From Fuerstiella sp. (GTDB lineage Bacteria; Planctomycetota; Planctomycetia; Planctomycetales; Planctomycetaceae), in contig JAKVAY010000043.1 of assembly GCA_022447185.1 (NCBI GenBank), positions 52,263 to 116,262 on the forward strand: a stretch of 64,000 bases of DNA, written 5' to 3'. Shown here one piece after another: positions 28,543 to 38,097 of this stretch. Within the stretch, counting starts at the first letter, position 1. Each line of letters begins with the position of its first letter. Both the position numbers and the translations under genes were made by a program. The notes under the pieces were generated by a model, which worked only from the letters and a program-made list of their open reading frames with translations, did no database searches and was not told the origin of the DNA.

Positions 28543-29994
28543 ATGACAGTCCAACACCATCACCATTTAGACCGTCGCAGCTTCTTCGATCATGTTGGAA
28601 GCGGTTTGTACGGGGCCGCACTGGCACAATTGCTTGGCGGAGATCTGATTGCCAGCGAATCAAGCCACAATCGGCCCGTCCATAACCTTCTTCCACAGCA
28701 ACCAGTCCACGAACCAAAAGCCAAGGCAATGATCCACCTGTTTATGAACGGTGGACCCAGCCAAATGGATTTGTTTGATCCCAAACCGGAACTTACGAAG
28801 CGACACGGTGAACCCTACTTCAAAAAAATCGCTGGAGAAGTTGAATTTATCGACTCCGTCGGAGCACTGAAACGCAGCCCCTACAAATTCCGTCAGCATG
28901 GCGAATGTGGCATGTCGGTTTCCGAAGTCATGCCTCACCTGGCACAACAGGTGGACGACATTGCGTTGATTCGGTCGATGCACACCACAACATTTGCCCA
29001 CGAACACGCTCTCTATAAGATCCACTCCGGCCGTATGTTGTCCGCTTACCCATCGCTTGGTTCCTGGGTGACATATGGACTGGGTTCGGAAAATCAGAAC
29101 CTGCCAGCCTATGTGGTTCTTGATGATCCGGGGGGGTTGCCCGTCAATGGAGTTGAAAACTGGCAGGCCGGTTTCCTGCCTCCTGTTTACCAGGGCACTC
29201 GTTTTCGATCGACCGGTTCACCAGTCCTCGATCTGGAACCTGGTACAGAAAAACCGGAGAAAGTCGTCAAGCTCCAGCGAGACCTGCTGAACAGACTGGA
29301 CAATTTTCACCGTAAACAACGACCAGGACAACCGGTCCTGGATGCAAGGATCGCAAACTACGAACTGGCCGCACGAATGCAGCTTGAGGCCAATGACACA
29401 CTGGATCTTTCTCAGGAAAGTGAAGAAACGCTGGAAATGTATGGCATCAACGACCCAAAGACTGAGTCCTACGGTCGTCGTTGTCTGATCGCTCGACGCC
29501 TCGTGGAGAGCGGCGTACGCTTCGTACAGCTCTATATCAGAAGCCAAATCTGGGACAGCCATCGGAACCTTGCCAGCGGCCTTCGATCGGCGTGTGAGTT
29601 CACTGACAAGCCGGTGGCGGCTCTCCTGAAAGACCTCAGACAACGCGGTCTTATCGACAGTACGTTAGTGGTCTGGGGTGGCGAATTCGGGCGACTTCCA
29701 ATCGCGCAGCTCGCAGGCAGTAACAGCGAAAAAACATCCGGACGTGACCACAATAAGAATGCCATGGTAACCTGGTTTGCCGGTGCCGGGATCAAAGGCG
29801 GTACACAGTACGGCACCACCGATGAACTCGGTTTCGCCGCCGAGGAAAACAAAGTAAGCGTGCAGGACTGGCATGCCACCATCCTGCACCTGCTGGGACT
29901 GGACCACGAGAAACTTCTTCTGGAGCGGCTTGGTCTGGAGGAAAAGCTGACTCACGTATTTGAGGCACATATCATCGACGGCATCCTGTCCTGA
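28543..29994 (+). CDS. DUF1501 exported protein, copy A
   Basis: 483 residues. The N-terminus HHHHLDRRSFFDHVGSGLYG contains a Tat-like RR followed by a short hydrophobic region. DUF1501 signatures: LFMNGGPSQMDLFDPKPEL (about 66-84), GECGMSVSEVMPHL, and the metal-core block VWGGEFGRLP ... GRDHNKNAM ... GTTDELGFAAEE ... DWHATILHLLGLDHEKL. It is very similar along its length to the DUF1501 gene at 33055 (same IHSGR, GSWVTYGLGSENQNLPAYVV-like blocks), as expected for a duplicated module. Four consecutive His residues at 5-8 are unusual and may just be chance or bind metal. Confidence 0.92.
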   Translation: MTVQHHHHLDRRSFFDHVGSGLYGAALAQLLGGDLIASESSHNRPVHNLLPQQPVHEPKAKAMIHLFMNGGPSQMDLFDPKPELTKRHGEPYFKKIAGEVEFIDSVGALKRSPYKFRQHGECGMSVSEVMPHLAQQVDDIALIRSMHTTTFAHEHALYKIHSGRMLSAYPSLGSWVTYGLGSENQNLPAYVVLDDPGGLPVNGVENWQAGFLPPVYQGTRFRSTGSPVLDLEPGTEKPEKVVKLQRDLLNRLDNFHRKQRPGQPVLDARIANYELAARMQLEANDTLDLSQESEETLEMYGINDPKTESYGRRCLIARRLVESGVRFVQLYIRSQIWDSHRNLASGLRSACEFTDKPVAALLKDLRQRGLIDSTLVVWGGEFGRLPIAQLAGSNSEKTSGRDHNKNAMVTWFAGAGIKGGTQYGTTDELGFAAEENKVSVQDWHATILHLLGLDHEKLLLERLGLEEKLTHVFEAHIIDGILS

Positions 29995-30046
29995 CAGCAG
30001 GGTGGCAACTGCGGTTCAGAATGTCAGCTGGTTTTCATGGTCAACA

Positions 30047-33019
30047 ATGAGTCTCAAACAAGTTAGTTCGTTTCTTGCAACACCGGTGATTACCGGATTG
30101 ATCTGCGGTTCATTGTTTGCCGCAGATCCACAGATCGGTGAGTCGTCCTTGGGATTCGAATCCGACGTGTTGCCGGTCCTGAAAGACAAATGCGTCCGGT
30201 GCCACAACCCAAATGACCTTAAGGCCGAACTGGATCTGACAACCGGTCAGGGACTGTTCAATGGTGGTGAATCCGGCCAGGTTGTCGAGATCGGAAAGCC
30301 GGAGGAGAGCATCCTTTTTGAAATGCTTCATGAGGGCCTGATGCCGCCGGAAGGAGAAGGCACCGCACTCACGAAGGACGAACTCCACACCATTGAACGG
30401 TGGATCAAAGCGGGATCACCCTTCGATGACGGGACCCGACCTGGAGATTTTCTCGATCGCGTGCAGGTCAACCAACACGATATTGAGCCCATCATGCTGA
30501 TCCGCTGTACGTCCTGCCATGGCCGGCGTGTTCGGAAAGGTGAACTCGATTTAAGAACCCGCGAATCGATGTTGAAGGGTGGAAAATCAGGTCCTGCTAT
30601 CGTACTCGGCAAGCCTGAGGAAAGTTTGCTTTTGCAACGTATTCATGCCGGGGAAATGCCTCCGCGTGATCAACTGATCATTGCAGGCGTCCTGCCGATC
30701 ACATCTTCCGAAGTCGACCGTATTGCGCGCTGGATCAGTCTTGGCGCCCCAACTGTTGATATCGAGCCGGATGTTGCGACGACTGAACCGGACCGCATGG
30801 TCACAGATGACGATCGTCAGCACTGGTCCTTTCAACCGCTGCCAGCCAGCATTGATATCCCAAAGCCAAACCGAGCAGGGAATCATCCGATCGATGCATT
30901 CGTGTCGAAAGAACTCCGAAGAAACAATCTGCGGTTTAATCCCGAGGCTGACAGCACAACGTTGCTGCGAAGAGTCTGCTTTGACCTGACCGGACTGCCA
31001 CCGACGGTGGAAATGGCCGATTCGTTTATTGAAAGCAGTGACGCGAAAGATTACGAGAGAATGATCGACCGGTTACTTGATTCGCCCCGTTATGGAGAAC
31101 GATGGGGACGGTTCTGGCTGGATGCTGCCGGCTACGCTGACTCAGAGGGAAAAAGAAGTTCCGATCCTGTCAGAAAATATGCGTACCGCTACCGCGACTA
31201 CGTCATCCGCGCATTTAATGAAGACAAGCCCTATTCCAGATTTCTTTTGGAACAAATTGCAGGTGACGAGTTAGCCGATTATTCCGATCCGAACCAGCTG
31301 ACACCTGAAGTGATCGACAACCTCGTTGCCACCGGATTCTTACGAATGGCGCCCGACGGGACCGGTTCAGACGTCGTCAACTTCGTCCCCGAACGGATGG
31401 AAGTTGTGGCCGACGAAATCGACATTCTTGGTTCCACTGTCCTGGGACTCACACTCAAATGTGCACGTTGCCACAGCCATAAATATGACCCCATTCCTCA
31501 CCGCGACTACTACCGTCTTGTCGCTGTTTTTCAGGGAGCGTTCGATATCCATGACTGGCTCAAGCCCACAAGTGCTGCGGGTCAGTCGGATGGCCACTTC
31601 GAGGCACGTTCCCTGGACGTTGCCTTTCCATGGCAGCGGCAGGCCGTTGCCGAACACAACAAAAATTTTCAGCCCCAAATTGATCGTGAAAACGAACGTC
31701 TGAAATCCGCAAAGGCAGCCGCTCAGAAAGAGAAATTTGACAAAGAACTGGCACGCCTGCCGGAGAAACTCCGGGATGAAGTTCGAACCGTGGTAAACAC
31801 CGCGGAAATGGACAGGAATGACGCCCAGAAGCTTCTTTTTGCAGAGTACGAATCGCGGCTGACTCTTACGGATGACGAGCTCAGAAACACACCTGCGTAT
31901 AAAAAGGTTCTCGACGAAGTAGAAGCAGCGATCAAGTCGCTCAAGGCTGACATGCAGGAAGTGCCTCAGATTCGTGCTTTGTGGGATCGTGGTGAACCTT
32001 CCCCAACCTATATTTTTCGGCGCGGTGACCATCGACAGCCGGGAAGACTCGTTGGTCCGGGAGTTCCGGCCGTACTGACGGATGGCCGGACGCCGTTTCA
32101 CCCGGTCGAGCCCTGGTCCGGATCGGGAAAAACAGGACGACGACTCGCGTTCGCCAGATGGCTGGTTGAACACGACCATCCCCTCACAGCACGGGTCATG
32201 GTGAACCGTATCTGGAAACACCACTTCGGGCGCGGTATCGTCGCTTCCCTGGACAATTTCGGACAGCTGGGCGACCGACCGACTCATCCGGAACTCCTTG
32301 ACTGGCTTGCTCGGGAATTTGTCACGAATGGCTGGAGCGTCAAACACATGCATCGCCTGATCCTGACGTCGCGAACGTGGCGACAGTCGTCGGCGGTCTC
32401 CGATGATCACCTCACCGTCGATCCTGACAACAAATGGATCTCGCGGATGTCGCTGCGCCGGATGGAAGCGGAAGAAGTTCGCGATACACTGATTTTCATA
32501 GCCGATGCACTCGATGAAACACCGTTTGGCAAGCCCGACGCGGTCAATGTCGCGAACGACGGCCTGGTCACCGCTGTCCCTCGAAACGACAAATACCGCC
32601 GCAGTATTTATCTCCGTCAGCGCCGAAAAGAGATGCCAACGTTTCTGGAAACGTTTGATCTGCCGCAAATGAACCCGACCTGCCAGAATCGCGCCAATTC
32701 AAATGTGGCTCAACAGGCTTTGTACCTGCTGAACAACAGGATGGTCCGGGATCTCGTTAGCCGTTTTGCTGCAGGTCTCAGTGCAGCTGCAACCGATTCG
32801 GATTCGAGAATTCAGCACCTCTATCTCTCGGCTCTGTCCCGCCAGCCGACTGAGGAGGAACTCGTGTCCGGACGTCGTACTCTCGCTGAACTCGAAGGAC
32901 AGTGGGCTGAATACTATTCTGAACAATCCGAAGACGAGAAAAAAGACCCTGCACTGGAAGCATTTCGTGTTTACTGTCACGCGATTCTTAATTCAGCAGG
33001 GTTCCTGTACATTGACTAA
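30047..33019 (+). CDS. PSCyt1(x2)-PSCyt2-PSD1 protein, copy B with an extra heme domain
   Basis: 990 residues from the ATG at 30047; an in-frame start at 29960 would overlap the previous gene and lacks a signal peptide. After the signal (MSLKQVSSFLATPVITGLICGSLFA) come two PSCyt1 domains in tandem: C49-V-R-C-H and C154-T-S-C-H, each followed by the LDL-T...GGxSG and MPP stretches. PSCyt2/DUF1549 follows (about 270-510) with a third CxxCH, CARCHSHKYDP, then a coiled-coil linker and PSD1 to the C-terminus. The PSCyt2-PSD1 part is closely similar to copy A (for example RALWDRGEPSPTY in both), but the first heme domain is additional. It ends 35 bases before its DUF1501 partner. Confidence 0.92.
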   Translation: MSLKQVSSFLATPVITGLICGSLFAADPQIGESSLGFESDVLPVLKDKCVRCHNPNDLKAELDLTTGQGLFNGGESGQVVEIGKPEESILFEMLHEGLMPPEGEGTALTKDELHTIERWIKAGSPFDDGTRPGDFLDRVQVNQHDIEPIMLIRCTSCHGRRVRKGELDLRTRESMLKGGKSGPAIVLGKPEESLLLQRIHAGEMPPRDQLIIAGVLPITSSEVDRIARWISLGAPTVDIEPDVATTEPDRMVTDDDRQHWSFQPLPASIDIPKPNRAGNHPIDAFVSKELRRNNLRFNPEADSTTLLRRVCFDLTGLPPTVEMADSFIESSDAKDYERMIDRLLDSPRYGERWGRFWLDAAGYADSEGKRSSDPVRKYAYRYRDYVIRAFNEDKPYSRFLLEQIAGDELADYSDPNQLTPEVIDNLVATGFLRMAPDGTGSDVVNFVPERMEVVADEIDILGSTVLGLTLKCARCHSHKYDPIPHRDYYRLVAVFQGAFDIHDWLKPTSAAGQSDGHFEARSLDVAFPWQRQAVAEHNKNFQPQIDRENERLKSAKAAAQKEKFDKELARLPEKLRDEVRTVVNTAEMDRNDAQKLLFAEYESRLTLTDDELRNTPAYKKVLDEVEAAIKSLKADMQEVPQIRALWDRGEPSPTYIFRRGDHRQPGRLVGPGVPAVLTDGRTPFHPVEPWSGSGKTGRRLAFARWLVEHDHPLTARVMVNRIWKHHFGRGIVASLDNFGQLGDRPTHPELLDWLAREFVTNGWSVKHMHRLILTSRTWRQSSAVSDDHLTVDPDNKWISRMSLRRMEAEEVRDTLIFIADALDETPFGKPDAVNVANDGLVTAVPRNDKYRRSIYLRQRRKEMPTFLETFDLPQMNPTCQNRANSNVAQQALYLLNNRMVRDLVSRFAAGLSAAATDSDSRIQHLYLSALSRQPTEEELVSGRRTLAELEGQWAEYYSEQSEDEKKDPALEAFRVYCHAILNSAGFLYID

Positions 33020-33054
33020 CAGCTCCGTGGTTATTCGAGATTGAGGTTTTTGAT

Positions 33055-34593
33055 TTGCCTGAAGCATCATCTCCGAGCAGTTCTAAAAATCCTGGGAAAC
33101 CTGACGTGCCGTTTCAAAATCACCACGTAACTCAAACACGGCGACGGTTCTTTCATCGAGCCGCTCATGGTACGATGGGAGCCGCATTGGCGTACCTTGC
33201 CAATCGGGACGCCACCGGTCGCGATACGATATCCGGTGTCGGTGGCATTCAACCCGCGACGGACGGCCCTCGGAATATCTATGACTTCCAGCCGCGACAA
33301 ACGCACATTCCGGCAAAGGCCAGGGCAGTAATCCACCTGTTCATGAATGGTGGTCCGAGCCAGGTCGACCTGTTTGATCCAAAACCGGAACTGGACAGAC
33401 GTCACGGCGAACCGTATTTCAATGAGATCGCTCAGGATGTGTCATCACCGGAGGCGGCAGGTGGACTGCTGCGAAGTCCATTTCAGTTTGATCGGTACGG
33501 AGAGAGTGGCGCCTGGGTTTCCAGTGTGATGCCACACCTTCAAAAGCATGTCGACAAAATCGCGATTATCCGGTCAATGTATAATTCGCACTCGAACCAT
33601 GAACCCGCACTGTTCAAGATCCACTCCGGTCGTCTACTGCCTGGACGACCGTCCGTCGGTGCATGGATTGCCTATGGTCTGGGAAGTGTCAATCAGAATC
33701 TTCCTGCATACGTTGTACTGGATGACCCACTCGGATTGCCCGTAAATACGGTGCAAAGCTGGCAGAACGGCTTTCTTCCGCCGGTCTACCAGGGTACTCG
33801 CATTCGCTCGCAGGGATCCCCCATTCTGAATCTCCACGCACAGAATGCGGATCCGGAACCCATTGCCCGGATGCAGCGTGACCTGTTGCGCCGAATTGAC
33901 AATATTCATCGAAAGCAGCGTCCCAATAACCTGGAACTGGATGCACGAATCAGCAGCTACGAACTCGCTGCACGAATGCAGCTTGAAGCAGCAGACGTTC
34001 TTGATATCAGCCAGGAGTCACAGGCAACACTGAAAGCATATGGCGTTGGTAACAAGACGACGGACTCCTACGCTCGACGGTGCATTATGGCTCGCCGTAT
34101 GGTGGAACGCGGTGTGAGGTTCGTGCAACTCTACATCAATGGCCAGATCTGGGATAACCATTCGGATATCAGCAATGCGCTTCCTTCCGCCTGTAATCGC
34201 ACGGACCAACCCGTTGCCCAACTGCTTGAGGACCTTCAGCAACGTGGGCTTCTGGACGACGTCCTTGTCGTTTGGGGGGGTGAATTCGGTCGACTTCCAA
34301 TCGCCCAGGTGAGCGACAAAACAAAAATGAAAGTGGCCGGCCGTGACCACGGTCCACGTGGGTTTTCACTTTGGATGGCTGGTGGAGGAATCAAACCAGG
34401 AGTCAGCTACGGCAACACCGACGATCTTGGCTTCGCAGCAGTCGAGAATCCGGTCAGTATTGCTGACTGGCATGCCACGATCCTTCATCAACTCGGACTA
34501 CACCATGAAAATCTGTTCTTCGAACGAAACGGACTGAAGGAAAAGTTAACTGATACGTTCAAGCCGCGCATCGTCCACGATATTCTGACTTAG
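33055..34593 (+). CDS. DUF1501 exported protein, copy B (TTG start)
   Basis: 512 residues. The proposed start is TTG: no ATG lies upstream of the Tat-like signal TRRRFFHRAAHGTMGAALA, and GAGG at 33043-33046 is eight bases before the TTG. A GTG 17 codons later is the alternative. Full DUF1501 signatures: LFMNGGPSQVDLFDPKPEL, GESGAWVSSVMPHL, VWGGEFGRLPIAQV, GRDHGPRGFSLWMAGGG, GNTDDLGFAAVE and DWHATILHQLGLHHENL. Closely similar to the DUF1501 gene at 28543. It ends the tandem operon and is convergent with the DUF1559 gene. Confidence 0.92.
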   Translation: MPEASSPSSSKNPGKPDVPFQNHHVTQTRRRFFHRAAHGTMGAALAYLANRDATGRDTISGVGGIQPATDGPRNIYDFQPRQTHIPAKARAVIHLFMNGGPSQVDLFDPKPELDRRHGEPYFNEIAQDVSSPEAAGGLLRSPFQFDRYGESGAWVSSVMPHLQKHVDKIAIIRSMYNSHSNHEPALFKIHSGRLLPGRPSVGAWIAYGLGSVNQNLPAYVVLDDPLGLPVNTVQSWQNGFLPPVYQGTRIRSQGSPILNLHAQNADPEPIARMQRDLLRRIDNIHRKQRPNNLELDARISSYELAARMQLEAADVLDISQESQATLKAYGVGNKTTDSYARRCIMARRMVERGVRFVQLYINGQIWDNHSDISNALPSACNRTDQPVAQLLEDLQQRGLLDDVLVVWGGEFGRLPIAQVSDKTKMKVAGRDHGPRGFSLWMAGGGIKPGVSYGNTDDLGFAAVENPVSIADWHATILHQLGLHHENLFFERNGLKEKLTDTFKPRIVHDILT

Positions 34594-34761
34594 ACGATCA
34601 GCACTTAACAACCTGCCAGGCAACCGGGATTGTCAACTGTGGTGTTGATCTCTGACACAGGAACGTGGCCGGGGCACCCCGTGGCATTCTTCAGCGATCC
34701 AACGTGCTGATCGATTTTCAGTGCAGGTCAAGTCTGACGAACCATCGCGGAACAAATGACA

Positions 34762-35793
34762 TCAGAATTCCCCGGTGATTTCGCCTCCGGCACGTGTTCC
34801 GATGGCACGCCAGATGCTCAGGTCAATGTGTTCCGAAATGGAACGTGCCGAGCCGTCGACAAGAGCTGCCTGAACGATACCGGGGTGGTAACTGCGAGAC
34901 GTAATCATGGCATAACTGGCGTTGCCACTGACACCCTGTTTGCCTTCCTGCCATGAGTTGTAGTCACAGTCAAATGTCTTTGCTCCGTCGGTACATTGAA
35001 CGACGGAATTGGGAGTCATTACAGTAGTGAAACCATGATGATGGACACGTCCGTCGGGCCATTCTGTATGTCCCGTGTTTTTAAACTGCAGGCCACTTGC
35101 CGCTGAAGCTTCAGCCTCTTCAACGCTGGCAGGTACAGATTTCGTCGGTGGTCCACCGTTGCGTCGATAGGGTTGCCATGCCTTAACTTCACTGACCAGC
35201 AGTGTGTTGCTCAACCCATCGGAGATTGCTGTCGGGCTTAGCCGAGCATTCGGAAAGAAGACGCCGTCTCCCCCGTCTCCTGTTACCGGATCATAGACAA
35301 ACCAGGTTCCAAAGTTGAATCCGTAGTTGGTGGGATACAACGTAACTTTACCACTGCCTGGATCCCGTGCTTCGTGGCTTCGGGGATCAGTAGGACAGGC
35401 GTAGACAGAAATCTTCAGTCCATCGATTGCCGACTGGAAGTCCCAGGCTTCAGTCAAATCCACGGAATTATAAAGATTGCTTTGGTCAAGAAACGGCAGG
35501 ATGCGACCGTGTACTCCCCACGAGCCGTTGTTTCCGGTCACCGTGATTTCAGGATTGATACAGGCACTCGGCGGCAGCACCAAAGCCACGTCCATATAGT
35601 TGTGAATGGCCAGAGCAATCTGTTTCAGATTATTTTTGCATGCCGTTCTCCTCGCAGCTTCCCGAGCCTGCTGCACCGCGGGCAAAAGCAGCGACAAAAG
35701 AACTGCAATGATGCCAATGACGACAAGAAGCTCAATCAGAGTAAATCCACACCGTTCTGATCGGTCACCAGTTCGCATGGCATCCCTCAACAT
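34762..35793 (-). CDS. DUF1559 pseudopilin-like protein
   Basis: 343 residues (338 if the ATG at 35778 is used). The N-terminus [35 protein letters not shown] is a type IV pilin/type II secretion pseudopilin signal, with prepilin peptidase cleavage expected after the Gly in CGF. The C-terminus has the H-x9-DG motif that defines the planctomycete DUF1559 family ([12 protein letters not shown]). Members occur in many copies per planctomycete genome and probably form fibres or surface appendages or assist secretion. It follows the DUF4198-kelch gene on the same strand after 143 bases. Confidence 0.93.
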   Translation of the reverse strand: MLRDAMRTGDRSERCGFTLIELLVVIGIIAVLLSLLLPAVQQAREAARRTACKNNLKQIALAIHNYMDVALVLPPSACINPEITVTGNNGSWGVHGRILPFLDQSNLYNSVDLTEAWDFQSAIDGLKISVYACPTDPRSHEARDPGSGKVTLYPTNYGFNFGTWFVYDPVTGDGGDGVFFPNARLSPTAISDGLSNTLLVSEVKAWQPYRRNGGPPTKSVPASVEEAEASAASGLQFKNTGHTEWPDGRVHHHGFTTVMTPNSVVQCTDGAKTFDCDYNSWQEGKQGVSGNASYAMITSRSYHPGIVQAALVDGSARSISEHIDLSIWRAIGTRAGGEITGEF

Positions 35794-35936
35794 ATTTGTC
35801 AGATAACTTCGGAGAGCTGCACCGAAATAACGTGAATTGGACGTAGCAGCGCAGCATTGGGTTCGCTGATGTTATACACATACATCCTGAAGGAGATTGC
35901 ACAATTTCCGGCGGCTTCACGACTGCGTCCTGAGAT

Positions 35937-37607
35937 TTACTTGTGACGCACATCAATCACATCCACTTCTTCAAACTTACCGATACTCATATTCGATCCA
36001 CCCACCGCGATCAGATGGTTGTCATCCAACGGCAGCAGCCTGTGAAAGAATCGTGGTGTCAGTCCGGTTGCAATGACATTCCATCGGGAACCGTCAGATG
36101 ACAATCGCTGCAGGTGGCCTGTGACTGTCGTCACGTACAGTGACCCACCGGTTTCAAAAGCGGATGCTCCAAATCCGGTCATTCGGCCGGATGACAACTC
36201 TTGATCCTGCTTTTGTCCCTGACCTGCTGAGTCTGGCTGTTGAACAATCAGTGAAGGTCCTTGCGACCATTCTCCCACCGCCGGATCGTACACCGCCACA
36301 GCTGTCGTGGGACCATTTTTTTGCATCCCGCCAATGACATACAGCCGGCCGTTATGAGCCGCCAGCGCAAGAGCTCGTCTCTGAAATGGGGGGTCGGTAA
36401 TCGCTTCCCACTTCAGGTTTACCGCACTCAGATCGAGCTTCCATGCCGTAGTGTGCCATTGCGTATTACCGTCACCCATCACCCAGCCACCGACCACATA
36501 AATGCAGTCGCCAACGACGGCCGCGTCGTGGGAAGAACGACGTTCCGGCAGAGGTGGCAGTTGTTCCCACGTACCGAGGGTGGGATCAAAACCGGCGACA
36601 CTGTCCTGTGAATGCAGATCGTGTTCTTCGCCTTTGGAATTGAGTGCGGTAAAGCCACCAATGCGGTAGAGCGTTCCATTATGAGTCACCAGAGCAAGAC
36701 CCTGCAGATGAGGTCCTGTCGCAATGGTAGACCATTCACCGGTCTTCAGGTCCAGTCGTGTCAGTTCATTGGATTGTTCTTCAGTAGAATAAGAGTGAGC
36801 GTTCCCGGTATGACCACCGTACATGTAAATTCCGTTGCTCACAACGGCTGCACCAAAGCTGGTCACCGGTCGCAGTAGGTTTTGGAACCCGGTCACCACA
36901 GTCGATGAACCAGACTCCGGTATTGAAAGAGCAATCGTGCAGTAGTGCCGGGTTTCCGAATATTTCTTTCCACTGATTTCGCCTGCGTTTTTCTCGACAT
37001 GCCGCACCAGGACCGAGTGGATTCCGGATTCCGTCACCGCAAAAATGACTTCACCTTTTAGATTGGTTTCACCTGCAAATTCATCCATACCGGGACGCAT
37101 AACAGTCACCCTCGCACCGGCAGCCGGTTTTTCGTCAAACAGCACTCTTAGTGTCACCGAACCGTCGGCAAGTGCAGGATGAATGTCCAGACTCAGGTCG
37201 TCAGCAGTAACCACGGTTTCCCACGCAGAATCGGTGACGTCAGCCCCGCCTTTAGCGTAGTATTTCAGTCGAAAGACCTGGTCACCTCGATCGATCACTC
37301 CAAAGTCATAGGAAGCAATCACGAGGTTGTTCCCCGTGAATTTTGTAGTCCCCTTCAAAGTTTCGTCCATGAGTGCGATTGGCACGTCGCATGCTGCCGC
37401 ATTACCGGACACGTTTTTCAGGCGTAAATCACTCAGCCGCGATAAAAACTCGGTACTGTCGTCGTCAGCGGCCTCACCAAAACGGATGTAAATAACGGAC
37501 TGTCCATCTGGCTCCATCCTGGGGATCAGCCAGATAAAGTGAGCCAGTGTCGCATTGCAGATACTTGTGGGGAGTAGTGCTAAGACGATCAGGAATGTTC
37601 GGGTCAT
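35937..37607 (-). CDS. Secreted DUF4198 and kelch-repeat fusion protein
   Basis: 556 residues from the ATG at 37607, which has AGGA eight bases upstream. The signal peptide ends around ICNATLA and the mature protein begins HFIWLIP, as in DUF4198 proteins that start AHxFWLxP. The DUF4198-like beta part runs to about residue 240 and includes LRVLFDEKPAAGARVTVMRPG, an Ig-like fold linked to metal-uptake proteins. From about 255 to the end are kelch propeller blades: GAAVVSNGIYMYGGHTG, VTHNGTLYRIGGF, AAVVGDCIYVVGGW, AAHNGRLYVIGGMQ and LLPLDDNHLIAVGGSN. Ligand binding at the cell surface is likely. Combination of the two domains in one chain looks unusual. Confidence 0.8.
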   Translation of the reverse strand: MTRTFLIVLALLPTSICNATLAHFIWLIPRMEPDGQSVIYIRFGEAADDDSTEFLSRLSDLRLKNVSGNAAACDVPIALMDETLKGTTKFTGNNLVIASYDFGVIDRGDQVFRLKYYAKGGADVTDSAWETVVTADDLSLDIHPALADGSVTLRVLFDEKPAAGARVTVMRPGMDEFAGETNLKGEVIFAVTESGIHSVLVRHVEKNAGEISGKKYSETRHYCTIALSIPESGSSTVVTGFQNLLRPVTSFGAAVVSNGIYMYGGHTGNAHSYSTEEQSNELTRLDLKTGEWSTIATGPHLQGLALVTHNGTLYRIGGFTALNSKGEEHDLHSQDSVAGFDPTLGTWEQLPPLPERRSSHDAAVVGDCIYVVGGWVMGDGNTQWHTTAWKLDLSAVNLKWEAITDPPFQRRALALAAHNGRLYVIGGMQKNGPTTAVAVYDPAVGEWSQGPSLIVQQPDSAGQGQKQDQELSSGRMTGFGASAFETGGSLYVTTVTGHLQRLSSDGSRWNVIATGLTPRFFHRLLPLDDNHLIAVGGSNMSIGKFEEVDVIDVRHK

Positions 37608-38097
37608 GTTTTTGTCCTGAACCAAACGGTAACCGAGGAGTGCAGCGACGGCATTTTAGCAGATTGTCAAAAACGCAGCCCACTTGCTTTTTTAGTGTGT
37701 TGCGCGTTTTCGTCGAGTGGACAGTTCTGCAAACGTATTCTGTTTACCAGTTGAACTGAAATATTAGTTGAGCGTCGACAACACCTTTTTCAGGGGAACG
37801 CTCAGGGGTGACCAAGATCTCCAAAATAAGCGGGCACCGTTCAGCCACAGAAACATCAGTCGGTCTTGTGTATAGTTCAGTCGGTCTGTGAACAAAACGA
37901 GTCGGTGCCCCTTCTGAACAGAGCACCCGAGAGATAACGCATCTGCAGGAATCTTCCACAAATCGAGTCAACGCCCAATTGTAAGCGGAAACGGGTCTCA
38001 ACCCGGCAAAGACAAGAGTGCAACTTTCCTGGCCGAACGATAGACTATGCTGACTTCGATATTTTTGCTTCATTTCTTCAATTTCAATGACCCTGAC
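37608..38097. other. Divergent intergenic region with 21-bp-spaced repeats
   Basis: 490 bases between the kelch gene (minus) and the PQQ-propeller gene (plus). It contains the three-fold repeat at 37857-37908 and AT-rich stretches near 37735-37765. No ORF with protein-like composition was found. The position between divergent starts suits a control region for both. Confidence 0.5.
37857..37908. repeat. Three direct repeats of AGTCGGT at exact 21-bp pitch
   Basis: CAGTCGGTCT at 37857-37866, CAGTCGGTCT at 37878-37887 and GAGTCGGTGC at 37899-37908. The start-to-start distance is 21 bases both times, two helical turns, so a protein could bind all three on one face of the DNA. A TATAGT hexamer lies between copies one and two. 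Likely a regulator binding array. Confidence 0.55.

Noticed and set aside
31367..32668. 433-codon open frame antisense to the second tandem PSD1 gene
   Set aside because: It lies wholly opposite a well-supported gene with conserved domains; its composition (Arg, Phe, Val, His) is what antisense of this codon usage gives.
34595..34713. CGATCAGCAC and its reverse complement 99 bases apart between convergent genes
   Set aside because: The spacing is too long and the arms too short to claim a functional inverted repeat.
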